64,000 bases of DNA from an uncultured Lachnospiraceae bacterium (GTDB lineage: Bacteria; Bacillota; Clostridia; Lachnospirales; Lachnospiraceae), in NCBI GenBank assembly GCA_944381615.1, contig CALWLT010000037.1, positions 51,214 to 115,213 on the forward strand, in the 5' to 3' direction. This document shows, piece after piece, positions 52,450-62,205 of the stretch. The translations under genes and the position numbers were made by a program. The notes beneath the pieces were generated by a model that was not told the origin of the DNA, did not search any database, and saw only the letters and a program-made list of their open reading frames with translations. Within the stretch, counting starts at the first letter, position 1; each line of letters starts with the position of its first letter.

Positions 52450-53720
52450 TGTACTCCACCCGCCTTTATTATGTAGTCTCCGCTTTCCAGTTCCCCGTTT
52501 TTATAATCTTCGGCGGTTGTCTCGCCGGAGATCGCCGTGTTCCTTCCTATTTTAACGTCGGGCGGGATCACGGACCGCTCGCCGATGGTAACCAGGTCAA
52601 ACTGATATACCTTCTGATCGTATTTGCTGGGGGCGTACTCGCCGACGCCGACCTGGGCGTTCTCGCCCACCCGGACATCCTCGGCCACGATCGCCTTGTC
52701 CACGACCGCGCCGGCGCCGATCTCCGTCCCCTTCATGACGATAGAATCGCGGACGACGGCGCCCTCGCCGATGGTAACGCCGGCGCCGACAACCGAATTG
52801 ATTATCTCGCCGTAAACCTCGGTTCCCTCGCCGATGATGCTCCGCTCAATCTTCGCGTTCTCCGCGATGTACTGAGGCGGGATGATATCGCTCTTGGTAT
52901 AGATCTTCCAGTACTCTTCATAGAGATTGAATTCCGGGATGATATCGATCAGCTCCATGTTGGCTTCCCAGTAGGAACCCAGCGTCCCGACATCTTTCCA
53001 GTATCCGTTATATTCATAGGCAAAAATCCGTTTGCCCGCCGCATGGCAGTAGGGGATAATGTGTTTTCCAAAGTCGCAGCCCGGCTCGTCCGACAGCTTG
53101 ATCAGGGCGTCCTTGAGCACCTGCCAGCTGAAAATATAGATTCCCATCGACGCCAGGTTGCTTCTGGGCTGCGCCGGCTTCTCTTCAAACTCCGTGATCC
53201 GGTTGGACTCGTCCGTAATCAGGATGCCGAAACGGCTCGCCTCCTCTATAGGAACCTGCATGGCCGCAATCGTCACATCCGCATTGTTGGCCTTGTGATA
53301 CTCCAGCATGACCTCATAATCCATCTTGTAAATGTGATCGCCCGAAAGGATCAGCACATACTCCGGATTATAATTTTCCATGTATTCCAGATTCTGATAG
53401 ATGGCATTGGCCGTACCCGTATACCAGTCGCTTCCCTTGCTCCTCTCATAGGGCGGAAGCACCGTCACGCCGCCTACGTTCCGATCCAGATCCCAGGGAA
53501 TCCCGATCCCGATGTGAGCGTTCAGCCTGAGCGGCTGATACTGCGTCAGAACGCCGACCGTATCGACCCCGGAGTTAATGCAGTTGCTCAGCGGAAAATC
53601 GATAATGCGATACTTTCCCCCAAAAGAAACTGCCGGTTTCGCAACCTTCTGGGTCAGGACACCCAGGCGGCTGCCCTGCCCGCCTGCCAAAAGCATAGCA
53701 ATCATTTCTTTCTTAATCAC
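52446..53720 (-). CDS. glgC: Glucose-1-phosphate adenylyltransferase
   Basis: The 424-residue enzyme makes ADP-glucose for glycogen. It has [27 protein letters not shown] (shown in part), the substrate loop [31 protein letters not shown], and a C-terminal beta helix. Start is GTG at 53720, preceded by GAGGGG 8-9 bp upstream. A leftward extended -10 promoter (TGC-TATAAT, 53780-53785) lies 60 bp upstream. It is first in glgC-glgD-spoVG. Confidence 0.96.
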   Translation of the reverse strand: MIKKEMIAMLLAGGQGSRLGVLTQKVAKPAVSFGGKYRIIDFPLSNCINSGVDTVGVLTQYQPLRLNAHIGIGIPWDLDRNVGGVTVLPPYERSKGSDWYTGTANAIYQNLEYMENYNPEYVLILSGDHIYKMDYEVMLEYHKANNADVTIAAMQVPIEEASRFGILITDESNRITEFEEKPAQPRSNLASMGIYIFSWQVLKDALIKLSDEPGCDFGKHIIPYCHAAGKRIFAYEYNGYWKDVGTLGSYWEANMELIDIIPEFNLYEEYWKIYTKSDIIPPQYIAENAKIERSIIGEGTEVYGEIINSVVGAGVTIGEGAVVRDSIVMKGTEIGAGAVVDKAIVAEDVRVGENAQVGVGEYAPSKYDQKVYQFDLVTIGERSVIPPDVKIGRNTAISGETTAEDYKNGELESGDYIIKAGGVQ

Positions 53721-54050
53721 GTTATCACCCCTCGATGTTCTTTTTTGTGCGTACCTATTTTGTGAAATCAGGTTACTTTATTATAGCACACTTTAGCGAA
53801 ATAGTGAACAAATTTTTGACAGAATTTGTCCCATTTTTGTACATTTTCCGACATTTCCCAGCTCTTTCCCATTATATTTGAGAAATTCCACAACATGGAA
53901 TATAAAAACTCTTTTTTCCATCGTTTTGCCCGTTTCTACGGCGGCCCTTTCCCTTGAATCCCCCGGAAAAATACGGTATAATATGAGCACTTGGCGAGTT
54001 CTTTCATGATACTGCAAAGTGTTCAAATATAATTGAAGGAGTAAATAACG
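53721..54050. other. Divergent promoter region, glgC / asnS
   Basis: 330 bp, AT-rich, no gene. Leftward: extended -10 at 53780-53785 for glgC. Rightward: TTGAAT (53954-53959), 17-bp spacer and TATAAT (53977-53982) for asnS. The 68-nt asnS leader is too short for a T-box and shows none. Confidence 0.75.
53954..53982 (+). promoter_or_regulatory. asnS promoter
   Basis: TTGAAT, 17-bp spacer, perfect TATAAT; asnS ATG 68 bp downstream behind GAAGGAG. Confidence 0.85.
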
Positions 54051-55442
54051 ATGGATTTAGTTACAGTCAGAGAAATCTACCGCTCCCGCGAGAAATTCCT
54101 GGATCAGGAAATCCGCATCGGCGGCTGGGTGCGCAGCGTGCGCGCCTCGAAGGCATTCGGTTTTATCGTCGTCAGCGACGGCAGCTATTTTGAAACGCTT
54201 CAGGTCGTTTATCACGACACGATGGACAATTTTGCGGAGATCTCCAAGCTGAACGTGGGCGCCGCCATCCTGGTCAGGGGAACGCTGGTCGCCACGCCGG
54301 ACGCCAAACAGCCCTTTGAGATCCAGGCCTCGGAGATCGTGCTGGAGGGCGCGTCCGCCCCGGACTACCCGCTGCAGAAGAAGCGCCACAGCCTCGAATT
54401 TCTGCGGACGATCTCCCATCTGCGGCCCCGCACCAACACGTTCCAGGCGGTGTTCCGCGTCCGCTCTCTGGCGGCATACGCCATCCATCAGTTTTTCCAG
54501 GAGCGGGATTTCGTCTATGTCCACACCCCGCTGATCACGGGAAGCGACTGCGAGGGAGCCGGCGAGATGTTCCAGGTCACGACGCTTCCGCTTGACAACG
54601 TCCCCCTGACGCCGGACGGCAAAGTGGACTACTCGCAGGATTTCTTCGGCAAGCCCACCAACCTGACGGTCAGCGGACAGTTGAACGGCGAGACCTACTC
54701 CATGGCGTTCCGCAATATCTATACGTTCGGCCCTACCTTCCGCGCGGAAAATTCCAACACGACGCGCCATGCGGCCGAATTCTGGATGATTGAGCCGGAG
54801 ATGGCGTTCGCCGATTTAAACGACAACATGGAGATGGCCGAGGCGATGCTGAAATACGTGATCCGCTACGTGCTGGAACACGCCCCCGAGGAGATGAATT
54901 TCTTCAATCAGTTTATCGACAAGGGCCTTCTTGACCGCCTCAACCACGTCCTGAACTCGGAGTTTGGCCGCGTGACGTACACCGAAGCCATCCGCCTTCT
55001 GGAGCCGCACAACGATCAGTTTGACTATAAGGTCTTCTGGGGCTGCGATCTGCAGACGGAGCACGAGCGCTACCTGACGGAGCAGATCTTCAAGCGTCCC
55101 GTTTTCGTGACGGATTATCCGAAGGAAATCAAAGCTTTCTATATGAAGATGAACGAGGATAACAAGACGGTCGCGGCCATGGACTGCCTGGTGCCGGGCA
55201 TCGGCGAGATCATCGGCGGCAGCCAGAGAGAGGACAGCTACGAAAAGCTCCTGGCCCGCATGAACGAGCTGGGACTTAAAGAGGAAGATTACGGATTTTA
55301 TCTGGATCTGCGCAAATACGGGTCAGCCAGACATTCCGGCTTCGGTCTCGGCTTTGAGCGCTGCGTCATGTACCTGACCGGCATTTCCAACATCCGGGAC
55401 GTCCTTCCGTTCCCGAGAACCGTCAACAACTGCGAACTGTAA
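54051..55442 (+). CDS. asnS: Asparagine--tRNA ligase
   Basis: The 463-residue class IIb synthetase charges tRNA-Asn. It has an N-terminal OB fold ([20 protein letters not shown]) and a catalytic core with motif 2 ([20 protein letters not shown], AsnRS-type) and motif 3 ([17 protein letters not shown]). [18 protein letters not shown] residues and FYMKMNED are typical of bacterial AsnRS. A GAAGGAG RBS is 10 bp upstream. Confidence 0.96.
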   Translation: MDLVTVREIYRSREKFLDQEIRIGGWVRSVRASKAFGFIVVSDGSYFETLQVVYHDTMDNFAEISKLNVGAAILVRGTLVATPDAKQPFEIQASEIVLEGASAPDYPLQKKRHSLEFLRTISHLRPRTNTFQAVFRVRSLAAYAIHQFFQERDFVYVHTPLITGSDCEGAGEMFQVTTLPLDNVPLTPDGKVDYSQDFFGKPTNLTVSGQLNGETYSMAFRNIYTFGPTFRAENSNTTRHAAEFWMIEPEMAFADLNDNMEMAEAMLKYVIRYVLEHAPEEMNFFNQFIDKGLLDRLNHVLNSEFGRVTYTEAIRLLEPHNDQFDYKVFWGCDLQTEHERYLTEQIFKRPVFVTDYPKEIKAFYMKMNEDNKTVAAMDCLVPGIGEIIGGSQREDSYEKLLARMNELGLKEEDYGFYLDLRKYGSARHSGFGLGFERCVMYLTGISNIRDVLPFPRTVNNCEL

Positions 55443-55508
55443 GCCGCCGGCAGACTGCAAGCGATAAAAAGCAGGCCGCACGCCGGCAGGCAGCAAAGGG
55501 TGAGCAAC

Positions 55509-56579
55509 GTGAAATTTATTCATACCGGAGATATCCACTGGGGCATGGTTCCTGAGAGCGATAAACCCTGGGGACGGGAGAGAAGCCGCGACATCCGCGA
55601 CACCTTCGCGGCCATCGTGGCGAAAGCCGGAGAACTCGGCGCCGACTGCCTGCTGGTAGCCGGCGACCTGTTTCACCGGCAGCCGCTTCTGCGCGATTTA
55701 AAGGAGGTCAATTACCTGTTCTCCACCATCCCGCAGACGCGCATTGTTCTCATCGCCGGAAACCACGACCGGATCCGCAAGAATTCGGCCGTTTTAAGTT
55801 TTTCCTGGAGCCCCAACGTAACCTTTCTGGAAAGCGAGACGTTTTCCTCCGTTTATTTCAGGGAAATCAACACGGAAATAACCGGCTTCAGCTACCACTC
55901 CGCCGAGATTACGCAGCCGGTGCTGAATACGGCAGCGGCCCCGCAGGACGGGCGGATCCATATCCTGCTGGGACACGGCGGCGATCTGAACCATGTCCCC
56001 ATCGACCGGGCCGCCCTGCTGGCCACGAATTATTCCTACATCGCGCTGGGGCACATTCACAAGCCGGACGTACTGGCGCCCCGCCGCATGGCCTACTGTG
56101 GCTCTCCCGAGCCGCTGGACAAGACGGAAACCGGCCCGCACGGCATTTATTTCGGCGAGATCGATCCGATCTCCCGGCAGGTTACGCGGCTGGATTTTAT
56201 CAGCATGTCAAAAATCCGCTACGTCCCCCTGATCGTCAACGTCACGCCGGCTACCACCAACACGGAGCTGTATCTGAAGATTTCCCACGAGATCGAAAGC
56301 CGCGGCGCCGACAACATTTACCGCTTCCGCATCCGCGGCATGCGCGATCCCGATACGGTTTTCGAGCTGGATCCGCTGAAGCTGCGCTTCCGCATTACCG
56401 ATATCCAGGATGAATCCGAGCCGCAGTACGATTTCAGCGCCCTGTTTGCCGAGCACCCCAGCGATATGATCGGCTTTTATATCCGCGCCCTGGACAAACC
56501 CGACATGAGTCCCGTAGAAAAAAAAGCGCTTTTCTACGGCATTCATGCCCTTCTGCTTACGACCGATGAAAGGAGCTAG
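55509..56579 (+). CDS. Metallophosphoesterase DNA exonuclease, SbcD/YhaO family
   Basis: The 356-residue calcineurin-like nuclease opens with FIHTGDIHWG (metal D-x-H), followed by CLLVAGDLFHRQ, VLIAGNHDRI (GNHD), ILLGHGGD and ALGHIHKP (GH-x-H). All five phosphoesterase motifs are present. The C-terminal 120 residues form the capping domain. With the downstream YhaN-like ATPase it forms a divergent Mre11-Rad50-type pair. GTG 55509 is the likely start, AAAGGG 8 bp upstream. Confidence 0.88.
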   Translation: MKFIHTGDIHWGMVPESDKPWGRERSRDIRDTFAAIVAKAGELGADCLLVAGDLFHRQPLLRDLKEVNYLFSTIPQTRIVLIAGNHDRIRKNSAVLSFSWSPNVTFLESETFSSVYFREINTEITGFSYHSAEITQPVLNTAAAPQDGRIHILLGHGGDLNHVPIDRAALLATNYSYIALGHIHKPDVLAPRRMAYCGSPEPLDKTETGPHGIYFGEIDPISRQVTRLDFISMSKIRYVPLIVNVTPATTNTELYLKISHEIESRGADNIYRFRIRGMRDPDTVFELDPLKLRFRITDIQDESEPQYDFSALFAEHPSDMIGFYIRALDKPDMSPVEKKALFYGIHALLLTTDERS

Positions 56580-56584
56580 GCGTC

Positions 56585-58471
56585 ATGCGTCTTCTTGATC
56601 TGCATATTCTCGGCTTCGGGAAATTTCACGATACCACGCTTACGTTCCAGGACGGCCTGAATCTGGTTTACGGGAAAAACGAGGCGGGGAAATCGACCAT
56701 CCACACGTTCATCCGCAGTATGCTGTTCGGCATGGAGCGCCAGCGCGGACGCGCCGCCAGGAACGATACCTACAGCCGCTACGAGCCGTGGGAGAACAGC
56801 GGCACCTACGAGGGCCGGCTCCGTCTGGAATCCGACGGCACCATTTACCGGATCGAGCGTTCCTTCCAGAGAAATAAAAAGGAATTTACCGTGATCAACG
56901 AATCGGCCGGACGCGAGGAAAGCGACCCGAGGGCCGTGCTGGACGAGATCCTGGGCGGCATCAGCGAGACGGCGTACAACAACACCATCAGCATCAGCCA
57001 GCTCAAGAGCGCCACGGAAGAGGGCATGATCTCCGAGCTGAAGAATTATATTGCCAACATGAACACCTCCGGCAATATGGCGCTGAATATCACGAAAGCC
57101 ACGGCGTATCTGAAAAACCAGAAAAAACAGCTGGAGGCGCAGCTGAGCCCGGAAGCGGCCAGGACCTACGCCTCCCTCCTGTCAGAAATCCGGAGCCTGG
57201 AACAGGAACTCTCCTCCCCGCAGTATGAAAATCAGCTGCAGGAATATGCCCGGCTGCGGGAATCCGTGCGCGCCGAGCTGGAGGTCTGCCAGCAGGAAAA
57301 GGAAGAGCTGGAGGAAAAGCTCCGGCAGGGACAGGCCGTCCTGGAGGAATATGATTTCCGGGACGAAGCGTCCGTGCAGGATTATCTCAGAAATGCGGAA
57401 GAAATCGAAAAAGAATACCAGGAATCGCTGGCCGTCTCTTCCGGAACGGCCGGCCGCGTGCTGCCCCCGGTCTTTTATGCGCTGGCCGCACTGCTGGCCG
57501 CCGGCGGCGGAATGCTTCTTTTCCGGGCGCTGCGTCCGGCCGGGGCGGCCGCCCTTTCGCTTCCTCTGAATCTGGCTGCCGCCCCGGCCGCGGCCATTCT
57601 GGGCGGGCTGGCCGCGCTCTTTCTGGCCGCCGGCGTGCTGCTCACGCTCCGGAGAAGGCGCCACCGCAAAGCGGCGCGGCTGTGCGCCTCCACGCTCTCC
57701 GAAATCTTCCGCCGCCATCTGGGCTGCGGCGATCTGGGCGACGCCTCCATGGACGCGCTGCGCGAACGGCTTCAGGAATTTATCCGCCTCTGCCGCAGCA
57801 TGGCGCAGTGCGGACAGGATCTCCGGGAAAAGACAGAACAGCTGACCGCCCTTCTGGCCCGCCAGAACGACTGCAGCGAGGTCATCGAAGCGCAGCAGCA
57901 CATCCAGTGGGAGCTTGACAAGAAACTGGAGCATCTGGCCGACTGCAAGGACCGGGCGCTCGCGCTCCGGCAGATCATCCGTGAAAACGAACAGATCCGG
58001 CAGGATATCGCGGCCATCGATCTGGCCCGCGAAACCATGCAGGATCTGTCCATGTCCATCCGCGATTCCTTCGGCCTGTATCTGAACAAGACCGCGTCGC
58101 AGCTGATAAACGGTATTACGGGCGGCGTATATTCCAGCATGAGCATTGACGAAAATCTGAACGCTTTTCTCAATACCTCGCGCCGGCTGATCCCGCTGGA
58201 GCAGGTCAGCAGCGGCACCGCCGATCAGATCTATCTGGCGCTGCGCCTGGCCGCCGCGCGCTTCATTCAGGGCGATCGCGAGCGCCTGCCCCTGATCTTT
58301 GACGACAGCTTCGTGCTCTATGACGACGAGCGGCTGAAGACGGCGCTGCGCTGGCTGCCTGAAGCCTACCGCGGGCAGATCATCATCTTTACCTGTCACA
58401 GGCGGGAAGAACGGATTCTCCGGGAAGCAGAGATTCCCTTCCACAGCATTTCCATCGCGGACAGCCTGTGA
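56585..58471 (+). CDS. SMC-like AAA ATPase, YhaN/SbcC family, with membrane hairpin
   Basis: The 628-residue protein has a split ABC-type ATPase: N-terminal DLHILGFGKFHDTTLTF and Walker A GKNEAGKSTIHTF; C-terminal signature LEQVSSGTADQIYLALRLA and Walker B ERLPLIFDDSFVLYDDERL. Between lie coiled coils (residues 180-280 and 395-490) interrupted by two hydrophobic Ala-rich spans (about 297-320 and 335-358). This layout fits YhaN, which anchors an Mre11/Rad50-like complex at the membrane. It is 5 bp downstream of its YhaO-like partner. Confidence 0.87.
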   Translation: MRLLDLHILGFGKFHDTTLTFQDGLNLVYGKNEAGKSTIHTFIRSMLFGMERQRGRAARNDTYSRYEPWENSGTYEGRLRLESDGTIYRIERSFQRNKKEFTVINESAGREESDPRAVLDEILGGISETAYNNTISISQLKSATEEGMISELKNYIANMNTSGNMALNITKATAYLKNQKKQLEAQLSPEAARTYASLLSEIRSLEQELSSPQYENQLQEYARLRESVRAELEVCQQEKEELEEKLRQGQAVLEEYDFRDEASVQDYLRNAEEIEKEYQESLAVSSGTAGRVLPPVFYALAALLAAGGGMLLFRALRPAGAAALSLPLNLAAAPAAAILGGLAALFLAAGVLLTLRRRRHRKAARLCASTLSEIFRRHLGCGDLGDASMDALRERLQEFIRLCRSMAQCGQDLREKTEQLTALLARQNDCSEVIEAQQHIQWELDKKLEHLADCKDRALALRQIIRENEQIRQDIAAIDLARETMQDLSMSIRDSFGLYLNKTASQLINGITGGVYSSMSIDENLNAFLNTSRRLIPLEQVSSGTADQIYLALRLAAARFIQGDRERLPLIFDDSFVLYDDERLKTALRWLPEAYRGQIIIFTCHRREERILREAEIPFHSISIADSL

Positions 58472-58473
58472 CA

Positions 58474-58521
58474 AAAAAAGGAGGGTGTCCTTTCCGTCAC
58501 TTCGCGACGTTCGGGACACCC
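58474..58521 (-). terminator. Terminator of the PRPP synthetase gene
   Basis: Minus-strand perfect 10-bp stem GAGGGTGTCC / GGACACCCTC followed by CTTTTTTT, starting 12 bp after the stop codon. Confidence 0.88.
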
Positions 58522-58532
58522 TCATTCTCCGG

Positions 58533-59714
58533 TTATTCGCGCTCGCCCGCCCGGTAACGGGCCAGCAGCCGGTTGATCCGCTTCGTCGGATTCAGCAGCT
58601 CGCTCAGCGAGGCGTCATGATTCAGATTGTCGATAATCAGCGCGATGTATTTGCTCATATCCACGTCGATGTAATAGGGGCGGGACAGAAGCTCCGGCGT
58701 CTGGTAGACCAGATTCGTCGTCAGCAGGCGGTCCAGCAGGCCGTTCGCATAATATTCGTCAAATTTCTGCAGGCCGTTGGTAAACAGGCCAAACGTCGCG
58801 CAGGCGAATACCTTGCGCGCTTTGCGGCTCTTCAGCTCCTTTGCCACGTCGAGAATGCTCTCTCCGGAAGAAATCATATCGTCCACGATGATCACATCTT
58901 TGCCTTCCACGCTGGATCCCAGGAACTCATGCGCCACGATGGGATTGCGGCCGTTCACGATCCGCGTGTAATCCCGCCGTTTGTAGAACATTCCCATGTC
59001 CAGCCCCAGCACATTGGCAAAAAAGACGGCGCGGGACATCCCGCCCTCGTCCGGGCTGATGACCATCATGTGCTCGCTGTCAATCTCCAGCTCCCTCTCA
59101 TTCTTCAGCAGATACTTGATAAACTGATAGATCGGCTGCACCGTCTCAAATCCCTTTAAGGGGATCGCGTTCTGCACCCGCGGATCGTGCGCGTCAAACG
59201 TAATGATATTCTCCACTCCCATATCCACCAGCTCTTCCAGCGCCAGGGCGCAGTCCAGAGACTCGCGGCCCGCTCTCCGGTGCTGGCGGCTTTCGTAGAG
59301 GAACGGCATAATCACGTTGACCCGCCGGGCCTTTCCGCCCACAGCCGCGATGATGCGCTTCAGGTCCTGGAAGTGATCGTCCGGCGACATGTGATTGACC
59401 ATCCCGCAAAGCGAGTACGTCAGGCTGTAATTGCACACGTCCACCATCACGTACAGATCGTCCCCGCGCACCGACTCGGCAATGGTTCCCTTCGCCTCGC
59501 CGGAACCGAAACGCGGCGTGGCGGCGCCGATGATGTAGGAATCCCGCTGATAGCCGGAAAACGCGATCGTCGTCTTATGCTCGCTCTCCCGCTCCTGCCG
59601 CCAGTCCACCAGATACCTGTCCACCTTGCTTCCCAGAGCCGCGCATCCTTTCAGTGGGATCAGGCCCAGTGGCCCGACCGGGATCGTCTCGATAACTTTC
59701 TCTTCGTACAGCAT
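58533..59714 (-). CDS. prs: Ribose-phosphate pyrophosphokinase, long form
   Basis: The 393-residue enzyme makes PRPP from ribose 5-phosphate and ATP. It has VNVIMPFLYESRQHRRAGRE (catalytic loop region, given in part), FDAHDPRVQNAIP, SPDEGGMSRA, and the PRPP-binding VIIVDDMISSGESILDVA. The usual bacterial enzyme is about 315 residues; the additional N-terminal 50-60 residues and internal insertions mark a Lachnospiraceae-type long form. It is monocistronic with its own terminator. Confidence 0.88.
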   Translation of the reverse strand: MLYEEKVIETIPVGPLGLIPLKGCAALGSKVDRYLVDWRQERESEHKTTIAFSGYQRDSYIIGAATPRFGSGEAKGTIAESVRGDDLYVMVDVCNYSLTYSLCGMVNHMSPDDHFQDLKRIIAAVGGKARRVNVIMPFLYESRQHRRAGRESLDCALALEELVDMGVENIITFDAHDPRVQNAIPLKGFETVQPIYQFIKYLLKNERELEIDSEHMMVISPDEGGMSRAVFFANVLGLDMGMFYKRRDYTRIVNGRNPIVAHEFLGSSVEGKDVIIVDDMISSGESILDVAKELKSRKARKVFACATFGLFTNGLQKFDEYYANGLLDRLLTTNLVYQTPELLSRPYYIDVDMSKYIALIIDNLNHDASLSELLNPTKRINRLLARYRAGERE

Positions 59715-59898
59715 CTCTTTCCTCCAGCCCCGCCGCCCCGCGCGGCGGAAAACGTCCGTGTTAATGTTTTGTTTATACCATCGCGGCCGCGTTCTGTCAA
59801 GCGAACCGCGCGCTTTCCCTTCTCTGCGGCCCGCGCCGTCTTACGGCCACGCACTTCTTCCGAAGCCGCGCCTTCCTTTCTCTGCAATCCGCGCCGTC

Positions 59899-60915
59899 TT
59901 ACGGCCGCGGCGCTTTTTTCCCGCCCGCTGCCAGAAGCTTTTTCCGGATCCGGATATCCTCGCCGAACAGCGGGATAACCTGATACTGGCTCACAATCCG
60001 CGACATGACCCGATCCGTAAATTCGTCCCGCAGCTCATTGAGCGCCAGATTCGTGGAAATAATCGTCCCCAGCCGGCGGTTCAGCCTCTCGTTGACGACC
60101 TGAAACAGCTGGGACGTCGTAAAAGTATTGACGAGCTCCGTCCCCAGATCGTCGATAATCAGAAGGTCGCATTCCAGAAGATAGCGGGAGCGGTCACGGT
60201 CTTCTTCGTCCGCATCGTAGGAAAAACGTTCCCGCGAAAAGATCTCAAACATCTGCGCCGCCGGCAGGTAAACGACGCTGAAGCAGCGCTCGATCAGCTC
60301 TCTGGCGATGCAGTTGCTCAAAAACGTCTTGCCCAGACCGGTCTTGCCCGTAAAAAGGATGCTGCCCTTCTCGGACGGGAACTGATCCACATAGCGGCGG
60401 CAGGCGGCGACGACCTGTTCCATATAGGCCCGCGCCGTCTTCCGGCTCTTCTCCTCGATCTTCTCATCGTCAAAATATTCATAGGAGAAATGGTCGAAGT
60501 TCTCCCGCTCCAGGATCTCGCGGATGTTGGAACCGGCGTAGAGCAGATCGATCTCCCTTCGCCGGAAGCAGTGGCACTTCTGCCCGTCCCGGTATCCCGT
60601 GTCCCGGCAGTCCGGGCACTCATACTGAAGCTCCAGGTAATCCGCCGGATACCCGGCCGCCTTCAGAAGGACCTCCCGCTGCTCCCTGAGATCCGCAATC
60701 GTCTCCCGCAGCTTCTTTACCGCCCCCGAATCCCCGTCCAGGAGCCGGCGGGCACTCTGAAGCGCCGCCTCGCCGATCGCCTCGTTCATCTCCTTTACCG
60801 CCGGCAGGCGGCCGTACACCTCGCGGATCCGTTCGTCCTGCTCCCGCTTCTTCTGAAGCTGGGTCCGGTTGTACATCCGCATGATCGCATCGTACTGCGA
60901 ATTACTCAGCGCCAT
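59899..60915 (-). CDS. dnaI: DnaI/DnaC-type helicase loader ATPase
   Basis: The 338-residue AAA+ protein has an N-terminal region with a zinc-type CPDCRDTGYRDGQKCHCF motif (residues about 100-117), then Walker A FTGKTGLGKTFLSNCIA, Walker B LLIIDDLGTE and sensor ISTNLALNELR. It loads the replicative helicase during initiation and restart. ATG 60915 (MALSNSQYD) has GGGAGG upstream. It overlaps the dnaD-like gene by 14 bp, so both replication-initiation genes are coupled. Confidence 0.9.
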   Translation of the reverse strand: MALSNSQYDAIMRMYNRTQLQKKREQDERIREVYGRLPAVKEMNEAIGEAALQSARRLLDGDSGAVKKLRETIADLREQREVLLKAAGYPADYLELQYECPDCRDTGYRDGQKCHCFRRREIDLLYAGSNIREILERENFDHFSYEYFDDEKIEEKSRKTARAYMEQVVAACRRYVDQFPSEKGSILFTGKTGLGKTFLSNCIARELIERCFSVVYLPAAQMFEIFSRERFSYDADEEDRDRSRYLLECDLLIIDDLGTELVNTFTTSQLFQVVNERLNRRLGTIISTNLALNELRDEFTDRVMSRIVSQYQVIPLFGEDIRIRKKLLAAGGKKAPRP

Positions 60916-62107
60916 CGTTTCCTCCCGTCTTCTCCCCGGCATGAATCACATCCCAGACAATCTCGTTGTAATCGTATCCGTGCTCCTCCAGATTGTGAAA
61001 CCGGTTGGCGCCGCGAAACGCGCCTCTGCGCCCCGGGCGGGCGTCCGCCGCGCGCTCCTTTCCGGCCTCCTCCCGCTCCCTGCGGGCCTCGTCCAGCGCC
61101 TTCACGTCCCGCATCGTGCGCACGCCCGCCTCCTTCCAGTCTGTCAGGATCCGGTCGGCATACTGAAACGAAGGCGTATGGATGGCCCGGATCGTGCGAT
61201 CGCAGGCCTCCGTGACCAGCTCCCTGGAAAACCCAAACGTGCGGAACCATTTTTCAATCAGCGCATATTCCGCGTCCGCCGGATTCCTCGAACTTAAGCC
61301 CATCGCCTTCATGACGGCGAAAATCTCCCGGGAAAATCCCCGCGAGACGAGCCGGGCCTCCTCCACCGTTCGGATCTGCCGTTCATGCCAGCCCAGCGCC
61401 ACCTTCTCGGCATACCGGAGACTGGTGTGGCGGTTCTGCACGCAGTATTCAATCAGATATTCCAGAAGCTCGGCCGAAAATCCCAGCCCTCCGTAAAGGT
61501 TTGCGAGAATCTGGCAGTCCGTCTGCGTCAGCGGCCGGTTCAGATACTTCTCCGCAATATAGATGAGCTGCCCGAACGCGGCGTCGCCCTCCAGACGGCT
61601 TAATTCGCAGGTTCCGGATGATCCCGGCGCGGCGGCGGCCGCTCTGGCCTTCGATACAGGCTTTTCCGTCCTCGGCGCGGCGGCTCCCGATACGGGTTTT
61701 GCAGACTCCGGCCCGGCTGCGGCCCCCGATACAGGTTTTGCAGATTCCCGTCCGGCTGCGGCCCTCGATCCCGTTTCCGCAGATTCCCGATCGGCCGCGG
61801 CCCTCAATCCGTTCCCGGCAGCTTCCGCCGCCGTGGCCGCCTCTTTTGCCTGCCGCGCCTGTGATCCGCCGCTCCCTGCCAGCACACCCACGCGCTGCCA
61901 GTAGGCCAGCGCACGGCGCACGTCCGCCTCCGTGTGATTTAACGCCTCCGCCACCGCTTCGACCCGGATCGTCTCCTGCTGATGGCGCAGAAGGTACAGA
62001 TAGACCTTCACATACTCCCCGCTCGCACCTGCCATATACTGGTCAATAAAAGAATTCGACACTACCGTCGCGCCGGCATTCAGCCGGTTTTCAAATTCCA
62101 GATCCAT
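60902..62107 (-). CDS. dnaD: DnaD-domain replication initiation protein with Ala-rich repeat linker
   Basis: The 401-residue protein has an N-terminal winged helix (SFIDQYMAGASGEYVKVYLYLL; EAVAEALNHTEADVRRALAYW), a low-complexity linker (residues about 80-170), and two DnaD/DnaB-II type repeats (FGQLIYIAEKYLNRPLTQTDCQIL; AVMKAMGLSSRNPADAEYALI) ending in YDYNEIVWDVI. It should recruit the DnaI-helicase complex. The linker repeats AAAGRESAKPVSG-like units three to four times. An extended -10 (TGC-TATGAT) lies near 62152. Confidence 0.88.
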   Translation of the reverse strand: MDLEFENRLNAGATVVSNSFIDQYMAGASGEYVKVYLYLLRHQQETIRVEAVAEALNHTEADVRRALAYWQRVGVLAGSGGSQARQAKEAATAAEAAGNGLRAAADRESAETGSRAAAGRESAKPVSGAAAGPESAKPVSGAAAPRTEKPVSKARAAAAAPGSSGTCELSRLEGDAAFGQLIYIAEKYLNRPLTQTDCQILANLYGGLGFSAELLEYLIEYCVQNRHTSLRYAEKVALGWHERQIRTVEEARLVSRGFSREIFAVMKAMGLSSRNPADAEYALIEKWFRTFGFSRELVTEACDRTIRAIHTPSFQYADRILTDWKEAGVRTMRDVKALDEARREREEAGKERAADARPGRRGAFRGANRFHNLEEHGYDYNEIVWDVIHAGEKTGGNDGAE

Positions 62108-62205
62108 CCTGCACCCTTCCGTTTCCTACGCTTCCATTTCGTGTATTACCATCATAGCACAGGTCCGGATAAAAGAAAATAGGCCCTTCTTCCGGCCGGA
62201 AGAAT

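Noticed and set aside
52377..53765. 462-codon plus-strand frame opposite glgC
   Set aside because: Antisense shadow of the highly conserved glgC; no recognisable protein pattern.
53983..54050. T-box leader for asnS
   Set aside because: The leader is only 68 nt and lacks specifier, T-box sequence and terminator hairpin.
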